This document shows positions 21,426-33,080 of a stretch of 64,000 bases of DNA, one piece after another. The position numbers and the translations under genes were made by a program. A model generated the notes under the pieces. The model saw only the letters and a program-made list of their open reading frames with translations, did not search any database and was not told the DNA's origin. Source of the stretch: Echria macrotheca (lineage: Eukaryota; Ascomycota; Sordariomycetes; Sordariales; Schizotheciaceae). Positions within the stretch are counted from its first letter, which is position 1, and every line of letters starts with the position of its first letter. The stretch lies in NCBI GenBank assembly GCA_030411725.1, contig MU839836.1, forward strand, positions 310,001-374,000, written 5' to 3'.

Positions 21426-24145
21426 ATGGGAAAAATCTTCGAGCCGCTGGTTGGGCGCATTCAAAACCTAGAGCAAGCACTCCAGTCCCTTTCTCAAATG
21501 TCGACGTCTTTGAAGGACGCTCCGAAGAGGTAACGTCTTTGCTGCCGCCAGCTACGCCGTGCGCTCAACTGACAAGGGAACACACTTTGCCTGTTAGTCA
21601 CAGCGGCATCACAGGTGCCCTTTGCGTCTTCAGGGAAGGGCGCATTGAGGAGATTGTCGTATCCCAGTACTGCCCCCAGCGCCCGTATGTCGAGCTTAAG
21701 TTGCCCGAGGATGTCGCGTCCGTCGAGTGCATCGTCTTCACCACTGTCTCACACGATCAAGGTCAGTTGATTCCAAGTTGGACGAGATGTACGATATTAG
21801 AGGATCCCACGAGATGATTCGGACTAGCTCGCATTGCCGTGTCTGTAGCCTGAACGCTGACCGAGCTAGGCTTCTGCGACGACACGAGCATCGTCGGGGG
21901 ACACGAACACTCCAACACATGGTTTGAGGCTAGCGTGTCCAGGCCCTCAGCCCGCGACAACATCCTGCCAAAGATGATCCAGACCAACAAAGTGGCTCAC
22001 GGGACTTTCTTGGAGCATACAAACCGTTGGCATATCTCGGACCCCGATCCCAGCATCGGCGCCTTCATGAGCAAGATCGAGGGAGGCGACGCGATCCGGA
22101 TTATCCCGCACGCTCGATGGCCTGGATGGCGCAATTATATCCTTTCTGCCCGGATTGAGGCACATTGCGGGCTGGCCAGCCCCCCAACGCATCCCCCCAT
22201 GCAGACCGCTGTAGCACAGGGCCCAGTGGATGGAGAGGCCACAGGCCATCTCCCACTCTACCAGCCGCTAGACAGCGAACGCAAGGAGATCAGACTCCTC
22301 TATATCGAGCCCGGAAAGCCCGAAGACCCCCTACGCTGTCGCATGATAACGGCCGCGCTGACGTCTCCTGGCGTACCCCAGTTTGAAGCGTTATCGTACT
22401 GCTGGGGGAGCGCGGCGAACAGGACGACGTTGAGTGTTTCCATTGGGGGCCTGGATGGGCAAGATGCTGCTACGACGACAGTGCATACTCTCAGCATCAC
22501 CGCTAGCCTTGCCGAAGCCCTCCGTCACCTCAGACGCCAGGACGGAGAGGGGGTCAGGCTCCTCTGGGCCGATGCCGTGTGCATCAATCAGGATGATATC
22601 CCCGAAAGGGGTAGCCAGGTCGGTATAATGGACGAAGTGTACGCGAAAGCATCCGCTGTGGTGGTTTGGCTAGGACCCAGTGATGCTGTCACCCTGGAGG
22701 CGGTGGAGTTCCTGAAGACAATCTTCCAGGGATACATTCGCTCGACCCTGACAACCAAAGGACATCTCCCGTTCGCAGACACGCTCGATGCCGAAGAATG
22801 GAACAAGGTGGTGTATCCAAAGCTGATCCGGGTGTTGTCACACTTTTTTAACTACCCTTGGTTCCGCCGCGTGTGGGTGGTCCAAGAACTTTGGCTGTCC
22901 CAGAAGGCTGTCATTTGTTGCGGAGACGAGACGCTTACCTGGGAGTCTGTGATGTTGGCCAACTACTGGATGAACGATGCGGAGGGCGGCGGATTTGCAG
23001 GCGTTTCTCAAGAGCCACTTCCCTCCCTTTGGTCGAGCATTGCCGAAAAGCAAAACATTGTTTCCGCCCGTTCCTCTTCATCCCCTGGCTACGACACGGC
23101 ACCAAGCTCGCGAATGAAGATCTTAGACCTGGTGCTCGAGGGTCTTGTCCTTCGAGCCACTGATCCGCGAGACAAAATATTCGCGTTGCTGGGACTTGGT
23201 GAAGAAACGTATCGGAAAAGCGAAATGAGTGATCTTCTCCTGCCTGATTACAGCAAGTCAACAAGTCAGGTGTACTCCGATTTCACTCGGTGGTGGATCA
23301 ACACGTACAAGTCGCTAGCCATTCTTTCCGCCGTTCAGGCCACTTCAGGACGGACATGGCAGGGTCTGGAGTACGACCAGGCCAGCACCAATTCTGGTAC
23401 GATTGCTTCTTCTGATCATCCATCATGGGCCCTCGCGCCTTCGGGCAACATGCGGTGGGCGACCCGCACTCTCGGCTTACATCCGCGCTTCCGAGCCACA
23501 GGCAATACCATCGCTGTCCCCGAGCGCAACGACCCGTCAAAGCACGCCGAGCTCATTCTCGAAGGGGAGCTTCTCGGAACGATCGAGACGATCGGGGTCT
23601 ACCCTCACTATCACGTCGTCGAGCCAGATAACGAAAGTGATCGAGGCGATCACGAACTCCATCAGACTTTTCTTTACCTTTTCGACCCCGCAGGCGCTGT
23701 CGGGGTATGGAGCAACGCAGCTAGCCTGCCGCGCGGGACACAAGAAGACACCCAGTCGCAGAGATACCAGCAAATGCTACTGGAGCACTACATCGCTCAC
23801 TGGCATCGCCTCCCAAGACGGGATGGGACCTGTCGGGGCTTTCCGTGTATTCCAAACTGTTTCTTCCAGGCAGCTAGGGGTGGCAAGGGCGGCGGTAAGC
23901 TGATTGGTTTGTGTCCGGTCGGCGCACGGGAGGAAGATATCGTTGTGCTGCTTCATGGAGGCTCGGTGCCTTATATCCTGCGGCCGACGACAGGCTTGAA
24001 TCGCGACTCGGAACGGCCAATGGGAACAACCAAAACGACATACAAGTTTGCGGGCGAGTGTTATGTGAAGGGAGAGATGTGGGGAGAACCATTTGCTGCG
24101 CGACGGAATAAAGGTCTGGCTACTGAGTGCTTCACGCTTGTCTAA
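21426..24145 (+). CDS. HET-domain protein with extra N-terminal module
   Basis: Three exons, 21426-21529, 21598-21761 and 21870-24145, in phase across introns of 68 and 108 bp (GTAACG...TTAG; GTCAGT...CTAG, CGCTGAC branch), give 847 residues. The start exon is a short amphipathic helix (MGKIFEPLVGRIQNLEQALQ). Residues about 35-190 form a module with SHDQGF, NTWFEASV and GWRNYILSARIE, as seen in other fungal proteins of unknown function. The HET domain follows: EIRLLYI (about 229), FEALSYCWGS (about 261), LLWADAVCINQDD (about 320) and FRRVWVVQELWLS (about 420). The C-terminal half has no named domain. All HET blocks are intact and no stops occur, so it is likely functional in incompatibility-type cell death (family knowledge). 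It sits 600 bp after gypsy relics. Confidence 0.88.
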
Positions 24146-25112
24146 GGTAGTTGATGCTTTTCATCATCTTATAGCCTGAGTGGGTGGGACTGGATGGTTG
24201 GATATCTGGTAGAATATATGGGATCTCTTGCACTAACGCCTGTATTTCATTAAGCCTACACACACGTAAAGGTTCCCATCTTGAGCCACTTACTATACTA
24301 AAAATGCGCCTTCCGACGTCTTCCGTCAAATCTCAGCGTAAAACTCACCCGCCGCACTCCGAGACGAAACTCACGAATATATCCCGTCAGCCTTGATCTT
24401 CAAGGGTTGTACACCGCACAAAGGTTAACTTCCCTCATCAAGGGGATACTCGGGACAGACATAGGGCCATGCAAAAGCTGAACCTCGGTTTCAGCCGCCG
24501 GTATCGATTCGTTAAGTCGAAAGGGACCAGCATAAGACCACCCATATTTACCCACGAGCACATAGATTACATCCGAGTCATTTGTCTTGGGCGCCCAGTT
24601 GATATTCCTTGCTCGTATCGCCGCCGCCGTTTTGGCCGACATTGTATCCCTACGTCGTGTAGGTGATTATACCAAAAGGGCTGAGGCCGAGCGGATTTGG
24701 ATCCTCCAATCTTTGCGCTAACGGGAATTGTCCGTGACCGATCAGGAGTAAATACAGGTGGTGACACGCACCTAGTGTTTTAACCATTGAGTAGCTAACC
24801 GATAGGGCAAGAATAATTTGTCTGGCTTGACCATTTTGTCAAAGCCGCTCTCCAAGTCATGCGGGGCTTCCATCTACCCGTCAGGACCATATCTTGGCCA
24901 AGGCTCTGATGTCTTGGAAAGCCGATATCCTATCGTGGAGAATCGACTTTAGGCAGGGTGTTAACACCACTAACCTCCGAGATCTCCGCCTACAAAATAA
25001 AAAGTACCCTGTCTACTCCCATGTTGACTCAGTCATAGCCTCGACGCTTGCTCCTGGGTAACCCTATATTGCTATCATTGTTGGCCATATATTCTCAGTC
25101 CACTTGAGCTTC
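24146..25112. other. Intergenic; one small unsupported ORF (24642-24400, minus)
   Basis: An 80-codon minus-strand frame with ATG at 24642 (MSAKTAAAIRARNINWAPKT...GKYGWSYAGPF) has no known domain. The rest shows no coding signal. The 3' end of the HET gene and the 3' end of the CFEM-like gene both point into this stretch. Confidence 0.35.
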
Positions 25113-26241
25113 TCACCGCTGTTGATCTCCCAACTCCACATAGTGCAGAGATTGCCCATGCTGTTGATATACAGGAGGAGGTGGGGGACTGCTTGCTTGT
25201 CCGGGATACAGCTCCTGTATTATTCCCTGGCTAATCAACTCGTGCTGACCGGGCATGGCAATCGGGGGGCTGGGGCTGTAGTTCAAAAACGGATGGAGTT
25301 CCACCCCACTTAGTTCGCGACGAATCGGTTGTCCAGTCAACTCTTGTCTTTTCGGTGGGGAAGACGGGGTCTGGCTCATGGCTGGAACTGCTGGCATAGG
25401 CTTCCGTGAGACAGGCTCCGTGGCTGCGGCTGCGGTTTGTGTGTACTTAAACTCTGATGGATATGGTGGTACATCATGATATGCTGGCTTCGTCCTAGCG
25501 TTCGTGTCCTTCCTCCCAGTACGGATGTATAGCCAAATAGTTATTCCGAGAGTGACGAGAGCAGCTGTAATTCCAAGGCCGAGACCTAAGCCCAGATTAA
25601 GGCTTGTTCCTGAGCTGCTTGTAAAGCTTGCCCCTTGATCCGACCCAATGCGCAGGGTAGAGGTAGTGTGAATAGTTACTTTGTCACTCGTTGGTTAGCA
25701 GCTCCTCGGGCAAACCAAAACTGTCTCTAGCACGAACAAAAGAGAGAGAGAGAGGGCTCTACCTAGGCTGCTAGGATAGAAGCGCTAGTGGTACCACCAC
25801 AAATAAGCCCAGATACTTACCCAGAGTCGGGTTCGCTGCGCTACTCTTTGCGGCCTCAGTCACGGTGGTAAGCTTAGTCGTCGTTGCCGGAGCTTCTGGC
25901 GGATTCGTCGACCCGGGTGAGGCAGGTGTTGTCACCGCTTGAGGGTTGTACCAGTTCGTTGCGCCTGGCTGCGTGAACCCGGCCCCCATGCAATACGACG
26001 CGTAGACGGACCCCATGGCGGACAAGTCTCGAGAGAGGTTCCCCTCGGCGCATTTTGATGACGCGCAGTTGGAAATCCACGATGCCGCACGAGTCGCCGA
26101 CGCAGCTGGTGTTGCGACCTGCGGATTGGTGTGAAGCTCTTTCGTTACCCTGGAAAGCAGGGAGCGAAGCCTGGAAGCTGCTGGGCTTGCAAACTTTTCC
26201 GGATGCTTCGCCCTCCACTTCAGGTGATTTCGGAGCGGCAT
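25113..26241 (-). CDS. CFEM-like surface protein with single membrane span
   Basis: Two exons (26241-25821, 25678-25113) join across a 142-bp intron (GTAAGT...CAAAG, GCTAACC branch) into 328 residues. The middle holds SWISNCASSKC and MGSVYASYC, which matches the second half of a CFEM-type eight-Cys domain (final C-x8-YxxYC). A Thr/Pro-rich linker, a GLGLGLGITAALVTLGITIW membrane helix and a Pro-rich cytosolic tail (YHDVPPYP, SSPPPPPVY) follow. The expected signal peptide and first Cys cluster are not visible; the residues from ATG 26241 look non-secretory. The 5' exon is therefore mis-set or lost. Such proteins sit in the plasma membrane or wall; some bind haem or sense surfaces (family knowledge). 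Confidence 0.6.
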
Positions 26242-26531
26242 TGCGATTTCTAAACACAGTGTTTAGGCTAGAGAAGGAAAATTGGATGGAAATGTGTTGA
26301 GAACCTGGAAACTCGGCAAGATGGGGGTGGAAATTTTAGGCACCTTCAGACGTCTCTGCCTGGCTTCTCACGCAGCCATGCAGATCTTCAGCTTGGTGGA
26401 GGGAGGCTTCTGCAACCAAAGTCGGTGACTGCGGCACGTAATTGCACGACAGGAGCGGAAATAAATGACCATCGTCCCCCATCCACTTTGCTTTCTGGCG
26501 CGCGAGGACAAACAACCAGCGACCGACCGAA

Positions 26532-27399
26532 ATGACCCAAGCGCAACAAGATGACGAGAACATCGTTCTTTACGTCCAAAGATCACTCGAAGAGGAGGAA
26601 GAGTTCCACTTTTTGCGTCACGAATTCTTGCAGAAGATCAACATTACCAACTTGGGCGTCAAGCTCGTGCGGCTGAAGTCCCGCATTCAAAAAAACCAGA
26701 AGGCAGGGGAGGAAGATCTGGAAACGCTGCAGAAGTACTTGGAGGATTACAGTAGGTCAAAACACGCCCAGCCATAATTGACCCTCGAACCCTAACTGAA
26801 ACAACTTTGTCAGCAACGGCGAGACGAAACTACCGTTATCTCCACGGTCACAAGGAGATGAACAAGTCGGAACTCAGGACCCGCAAGCTCCTGCCCAGTC
26901 GCTTCTTCCAATGTAGATATGACTTCAACGACCCGTTTCACCCACATTACGCCTTCTTCAAGAACGACGATGGGCACATCGACCCGCTCCGCAGGATCTT
27001 CATGAAGTATCTGCCTCTGAGGCTGGCATATTCTGCCGAAGAACGAAGACAACGTCGAAAAGAGTACAGCGAAGGAAAAGAACCGGAATATGTGTCCAAA
27101 TTCGTCGATCGCTCGGTGAGGCTCCTCGTGGCTCTCATTGGCGGACTTTTTTGGTTACTCCAATGATTGTCATGACGATCAATGCGTCGCAAAACAAGAG
27201 CCTCATCACGGTATCCGTGGCGGTTGTTATGTTCGCCCTGAGCCTGTCGTTTGGGGTCAAAGCGTCAAATGTGGAGACTCTTGTGTCGACTGCGACGTAT
27301 GCGGCTGTCTTGGTTGTTTTCGTGGGGACGAGTACGGGAGGTTCAGGGGGAGAGGGCGGTACAGACGGCGCGTCTCCGGCTCTAAGTGCGGTGGGTTGA
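26532..27399 (+). CDS. DUF6594 membrane protein with apparent frameshift
   Basis: Exon 1 (26532-26751) encodes MTQAQQDDENIVLYVQRSLE...; intron 26752-26813 (GTAGGT...TTGTCAG, CCTAACTGA branch); exon 2 starts in phase with TARRNYRYLHGHKEMNKSEL. The N-terminal helical part (HEFLQKINITNLGVKLVRLK), the KLLPSRFF block and a first membrane helix VRLLVALIGGLF fit DUF6594 (PF20237). In that frame a stop follows at 27164. The expected second half (TPMIVMTINASQNKSLITVS, VVMFALSLSFG, AAVLVVFVGTS) lies in the next frame from 27151 to 27399. The frames meet at a run of six T (27147-27152); one T fewer than needed breaks the frame. It is either a sequencing error or a true loss. Confidence 0.75.
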
Positions 27400-29639
27400 G
27401 GAGGGCCTCTTATCTGCGGGTTGTTGGTTGGATATGTCTCAATGCAGAGATCCTGCAAGGTGAACTGTCGTGTTAACATCTGCTGCACCACTTTGGTTGG
27501 TTGTTCCTTTTGTGGTCCACTCCAGGCAGCGAGTCAGACCCACTGTGAACTTCGCCAGAAAACTTGATGCCTACAGCTAGCTCAACTACGCCGGCATGGC
27601 GGGAACTAACATCATTGACCGCTATCGCTGGGAGGGCGGATGCATTGTTCAGCTAAGTGTCGCTTGCCCCTGAATTCTTTTAGAAGGCGTGTTGACAGAA
27701 TCGTGTGCTCAGTGGGACGGGTCGAAGTGTGGCCAACAGAGCAGAAATGGGGAGATTCTAATCGCAGTTCAGGGGTTTCCTGAAGCCGGTATTGGGATAG
27801 TAGGTACCTTTGGATTTAGAAGATATTTGGCGCGCTTTTTTGGCCGAATAGAGATTTCTCTTGCACGCTTATTTCTAATAGATATGCGTTGAATATCCAG
27901 AGTACTAAAAGTCGTATTTCGAGGCCTCTAGAATATATCTGATATTTAGATGATAAGACGAGAGCTATCTTTACAGGGGAATATCTCTCCAATTTTAATT
28001 TTATTATTTTTCAATTGATTTTTTTTGTCTCTTTCGGTGTACGATCTTCTCGTTAGGGATTTCGCTGCTCTGTTCCTCTTTGCCACGGGAGTCGAAATCC
28101 GGCATTCCACCGGCATGCCCATTGCGGAACTGGTTGTGGGTGTGTAGGTCCACCGCAATAGTTAATCGAAGCATCTCCGAGTCTCGCACCATGTGTCCGG
28201 TCGGCATAGGATCGTCTCGCGAGTGCTGGCAAAGGGTAATTAGTAGGCGTTCTTGGTTAGGTCGAGAACCCCCCTCACCTGAGCTCGTCGAACTTGCGCA
28301 AGGCCACATCCGCCACAGCCTGCTGGGTAAGACTACCGATAAGCTTCCCCTAAGTCGCTTGTGATAGAACACACCAAATCCTCGACACCGATAGTCCCCT
28401 AGCGTGCCCGGCCTGAGAGAGAGCCCCGGCTCGTCGGCTTTGACGCACTCTGACATGCCCGTCAAACCTCTGGCCGGGAAGAGTCTTCCCTCGGAGAGCT
28501 CAGGCGAGCCGCGGTCACCGACGACTCGTAGTCGCCGGGCAGACGCTTCCTGCGCCTCTAAATGCATGGCCAGGCTCTCGTCACTCTGGCCATGCGCTAC
28601 CAGCCACACGGGTGTCCACGACTTTTCGACACTACCCAAGCCTGTCTTCGCCATCTCCTCCTCGGCCCGGCGGCTTTAACCGACCATACGACTGGGTCTT
28701 GTGGTGGGGCAGTTTTCAGACACGTTATACACTGGAAAACTGTAGAATCGGAGCTATTGAAAACGGTTGATTGAGTTGCTTGTTCGGCTCCATAGTAAGT
28801 GTCAGAGAGCCGAACGGGAGACCTACATTACAGGCCTGTCAAATCACAAGCTTCAAAATTTTCTGACCTATGTTTAGGGGAGGCTATGACTCGGCTAAAG
28901 TGAGATAGCTACGTTTAACAACCACATGAATAAAAATGAAGTAACCCGCTTGGGGAATGTTTTTAACTTGAGGGCTAGATTTACCTACTTCGTGAATGAC
29001 GAAGACGGGAATGGAGACTTAATGGGGGACGTAAACTGGGTTTTATGTGGCTTCTGGGGGAAAGGAAGAGAAGTGAAAAGGGGCTGGGTTGTGGTGGGGG
29101 GTACCAGTTTTGGGCCACATGTGTCCCCAAAAACTAGGACCTCGCGAAAAGTTGCCATTCGAACCGTAAAGTACTGCTTACTCGTCTAAAATATGTTTGG
29201 TGATTTCTCTAATTATTTCCTGAGCAGCGCCTGAGCAAGGTGGCTAAAGGTGGTGGGGATGACTGGCGTGAATTAGGGCAACTTTAGGTAAAACAACAGC
29301 CCAGGCGTACTGCCTTAGAGTCTATTATCTTAACGGGTACACTAGTATTAAATATACCAATATATTCCAAACCAGTACATTATATACTGGTATATTCTAG
29401 GTGCTAGTTTATCACGTACCAACCTATCTAATATACTGGTATGCAATATATTTTGGTACCAGAATACTACATATTGGCATTAGACTAGGATAGCACGTAC
29501 TATCCCCCAACATAAACCAGTATATACCAGCCTTACAGATTGCACGTCATCTGCTTTCCATCGAAACGAAACTTTAGCTGGCGGGGGACTTGAAAAAGAG
29601 CCTCTAAGATTATACGGCGGCGGTGTATAAAATTACCCT
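27400..29639. other. No supported gene; AT-rich palindromic repeats at 29340-29530
   Basis: A 216-codon minus-strand frame (28654-28004, MAKTGLGSVEKSWTPVWLVA...) and an overlapping plus-strand frame occur in a GC-richer island; neither shows a known domain. At 29340-29530 units such as TATATACTGGTATATTCTA recur, matching the 16.3-kb repeats. Around 29100 GGTACCAGTTTTGGGCCACA resembles a block near 17120. Confidence 0.4.
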
Positions 29640-29756
29640 AGCTTAGGGATGAATCAGGGGAAGCTTAGGACAACTCCGCCACAGCTCACCCCAGCTCAGG
29701 ACGACTAACGAAAAAGGAAATTTCGTGTGCCCAGATTCGTCGCAGACAACCAGGCT
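29640..29756 (-). mobile_element. LTR family A fragment, minus orientation
   Basis: On the minus strand it begins TGTCTGCGACGAATCTGGGC, then CACACGAAATTTCCTTTTTCG and CTGAGCTGGGGTGAGC, the 5' end of the LTR seen at 3307 and 19845. It directly interrupts the coding frame of the STAND N-terminal gene piece, whose frame runs into the LTR before stopping. Confidence 0.7.
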
Positions 29757-31312
29757 GAAGTCTCTGAGGAACCGAACTAAGCCAGTCTTGAATGTCTCCA
29801 CTCTCCCGAATTGCAGTAAGACAACCTGGATAGTCGAAAGAAGTCGTGCTCTCCGAAACCCGAATAGATGTTGATTTGCCGGAGCGCCTAAAACTTACAG
29901 CTAACTCATTTTCATATTTTTGGAAGCTCTCAAGAAGGCAACTGTACGTTCCCCCGTCGGTATAAATGTCGCTCATCTCGTCAAATAGTTTGAAGGCGGG
30001 TGAGGTCAGCCTTGGGACAACCCGGTGGGTTCTTAAAGTGCGTGAGGTGGCCCAGGTGCCTCGCTCCTCGGTGGCGGTGAAGAAAATCTCAATCTTTCGG
30101 TTGAGAAATGGCCTCATGCTGACTGCAACAGCGTACATTGATTGTCGTCCGCGAGACCAGGATAAGACACATGACGCGTCATGGAAAGTTTTGGACGAAA
30201 ATTTTGACCTCAGCGGACCGAGTCGCCAAACGGACGAGTTGCTCTTCATTTTACAGGAGCACTGGTAGTCCACTAGTGGCGGAAGACAGGGTCTTGAGGA
30301 AGTGCCCTCGGACCTCAAGGTAGGGAGCTTCTCTACCGCGGCTTGAAGGTCTGCTGGGTACTGGGCGAGTTTGTGACAACACATTGCAGCCTGTAAGGCA
30401 TAAGATGTCAGTGTCGTGGAAAAAACGTGACAATACCGAGTTGCCTTGCTGCTTGTCTTCCCTCGGTTCCTGTAGCGTAGAGAGTGACTTTCGTGTCGGG
30501 GCTATCGGAGAGCAGAATTTCATGAAGCGATTGTGCAAGCGCCTCGATCCTCTCGCTAGTTGCCTCGACTCGAGTCACAGCGGCGGCGATAGGTTCGACT
30601 GTGTGGGCAATTTCTCGAACCGCGGCTGCTGAACTAGATCCAACTGCGTCGTGAAGGCTTTCCAGTTTCGGATGCACCGCATCCACTTTTGCTTCCGTGA
30701 GTGTCGCGGTTGCGGATATTTGGTCGAGGGAACGGCTATAGCCTCGTTAGTTTGTAAATTATCGCCAAGGAGCGCTTAGTATCGCTCTAGATGGTTGACA
30801 ATGCATGAAATAACCAGAGGAGAGGAGTGTGAAAGGAGGACAGACCTGTTTGAGTGAATCATCAGGATTCCAAGGTTCTGCAATGACAGCTGCAAATCGT
30901 GCTTGAGTCGACCAATCCGCTCGCACTCGGATAGGATTTCCTTTTGCTTCGAGAGCGACACCATCGCCTTCCAAGTGCGTTTCGTCCTGGAGCTACTAGT
31001 CGGTACAAGCAGCGACTCGAGCAACCTGGTTAGGCCGCCGGCACATGTGGTTATCGCGTCCACTCTGGTCCTCAGGTGTTCCAAATGAGCGGGACTTGCG
31101 GTCGCGAAGACGCTGTCAGCCCGTAAGAGCTCAGTCTGGACATCGGCGATGAAATTCCCGACGCCGCGAATATCTTGGTAGATATCGCGCAGGCGTGTCG
31201 GGACTTCTTTCAGATCCATGGCAAGCCCGTAAACGCCGACAAGCATCCGCAGCCCGGCATCGGCAAGCCCAACGGCGGCGGCAATCGAACCGAGCACCTC
31301 CATCTCGGTCAT
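29750..31312 (-). pseudogene. STAND-type N-terminal (Helo-like) gene piece cut by LTR
   Basis: From ATG 31312 (or 31303, MEVLGSIAAAVGLADAGLRM) exon 1 runs to 30846 and encodes the helical fungal N-terminal domain of STAND proteins (Helo_like_N type, PF17111). Intron 30736-30845 (GTCTGT...TATAG, CTAAC branch) leads in phase to a linker (SRSLDQISATATLTEAKVDA). A second intron near 30390-30430 leads to a frame with CCHKLAQYPADLQAAVEKLP, CSCKMKS and LGPLRSKF. The last junction is uncertain, because the best donor (GTATTG at about 30442) gives the wrong phase. The frame ends at LSSVPQRLQPG, where the LTR begins. The ankyrin half typical of such genes is missing here, but a matching half lies at 0.6-3.3 kb. 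Confidence 0.65.
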
Positions 31313-32790
31313 GAGTTTCAACTTGCGCCCACGGAGAACAGACGAGGAAAGACGATGAAATATGAGATAGAAGTTCCGTAGGTGCTCAGAGGTTGAGTCG
31401 GAGCAGGCTCTGCAACCAAGCCCAAATCTCCGAAATCCCCGCTCTTAACAATCATGAAGGCAGCCATCAATCACATGACTGGTTGCTGAGAGCTGATCAG
31501 CGAATGATATTCCGTGTTGCTGGCTTTCGCGACTGGCAAGGAATGGATTTATGAAGATGGGGAATTTCCACGTAAAGGTAGACGAGGATGAAGGCCTGGA
31601 CGAGACTCTGACAAACCCGAGTTTCGAAGTGGATCGCAACTTTCTCCTGCTTGATAAGGAAAAAGCGAGACATCAGACTTCCAAACGGCAGGAGCGCCGA
31701 GCTGATAAGGACATGAAAAATTCTCATTCGCCGAACAGTCGATTCACGGGCCGCTCTTCGCGAGATCTACTCTTCGCAGCAGGATGGGTTGAGGGTGGTT
31801 TTGGTGGTCGGGGAGATGGGTGGAGGCGCTGATGAAGGCGGAGGTGGATAGGTATGGGGAAGTTTTGTTTGAGGCTTCATTAGTGGGTGTTAGTAGCTCA
31901 ATCGAGCCTTTTGATCCAGTTGAAGAGGATGAGATCGTTTCAGACTGGAGCGTCGGCGTTCCTGACTCCGCTATCTCCCAACTCTTGAGATATGTTGATC
32001 ACCTGCCTCGTACCTATTCTGCCGTAGAGGAAAATTGTCTGTCACTGGATACGCCAGAAGAACACAGACAGACATATGGAAAGCCAAAATAGGCCTCTTC
32101 ATATCACTCGGCTCGGTCGATTTGTGCTCTTCACGCCCTTTTTGCAAGCTCATAGGGGGTGGTGACGGTGTTGGAGGGCTGTGTCTTGAGGCCATCAAGC
32201 AGCGGAATCGGGTTTGGCTGCCGTTGCATCCCTGCAGGTGCACTATCATAGCGGGCAGAGTCCTTTGCCATGCGTCTTGCAGTGATCCCCTTCATGGTTC
32301 AGCTTTGGCAAATAATTTGGAGTTGTTCTGTTGGGGGAGGGGGTTATGATGTAGACACGACAAGCACCCAAAAGACGGATGCCCATGCCTCCGCTGGAGC
32401 ATTACAACACGGATTGCCCTGTTCATCTTATGGTAACAGAATCCATTAACTCTCCCGGATTCCCACCAGAGGAAACTGAATATCGCATTCTGCCTTACAG
32501 CACGTAGAGATGTATATATTACTAGGGTTACCAACAGCTTCCACACATCGCGGCAAATATACGTTGCTGAGTCTGGACACAGACCTTTCATGCAAAAGGA
32601 TCACCCACGCTTTGCCTTCATTTTCGCGGGGTATTCTCATGATACTGCTGCCGTTCTTTAGACCTCTACGATTCTTCCCGTATTTAGGTGACAATTGATT
32701 GGTTTCGTAGTATGTTCGTCCTAGGGGGCTGCTTGTTTTCTCCCCCTTCAGCCCTCTCTCCCCCCTCTCCCCCCCTTATCGGTGCACCCC
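31313..32790. other. No clear gene; two overlapping plus-strand open frames
   Basis: Frames at 31551-31832 (MKMGNFHVKVDEDEGLDETL...) and 31820-32092 (PFDPVEEDEIVSDWSVGVPD...) are acidic and possibly coding, but they lie in different phases and no domain is recognised. A pyrimidine-rich CCCCCTCTCC tract lies at 32745-32775. Confidence 0.35.
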
Positions 32791-32799
32791 TATCCCTTC

Positions 32800-33080
32800 T
32801 CCGGTTTATTCTTGCGGGATGACCGGAAATCTAACGCCGAGATAAGCAGCGCTAGAGAGGAGACGAGGCCGTCGGTGGCGGCGTTGACGGTGGGCTCGTC
32901 GGATAACTTCAACTGTTCAAACAACAGAAAATCGAGTAGCAACGAAGAAAAAAAGGCAGCTTAGTACGTGTAGCTTAGGTACTCTTTGTCGGCCCAAGGA
33001 AAACGGCCAAAGAGCGAAGAGAAAAGAGACGAACGAAGACGGTCATATACATTCGAGAGCTGCCCGAAAGCAGTCGCTGC
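32800..33080 (-). repeat. Decayed copy of the 46.4-kb repeat (promoter/leader plus ORF start)
   Basis: On the minus strand it reads CTCTCGAATGTATATGACCG, then AGCTGCCTTTTTTTCTTCG, CTCGATTTTCTGTTGTTTGA and ACAGTTGAAG, matching 46400-46535. The position of the start codon (ATGTCGGACGAGC at 46535) reads TTATCCGACGAGC here. The ORF start is therefore lost in this copy. Confidence 0.65.

Noticed and set aside
28004..28679. Overlapping open frames of 216 (minus) and 91 (plus) codons
   Set aside because: Neither has a known domain; composition is GC-driven. Noted only as unsupported.
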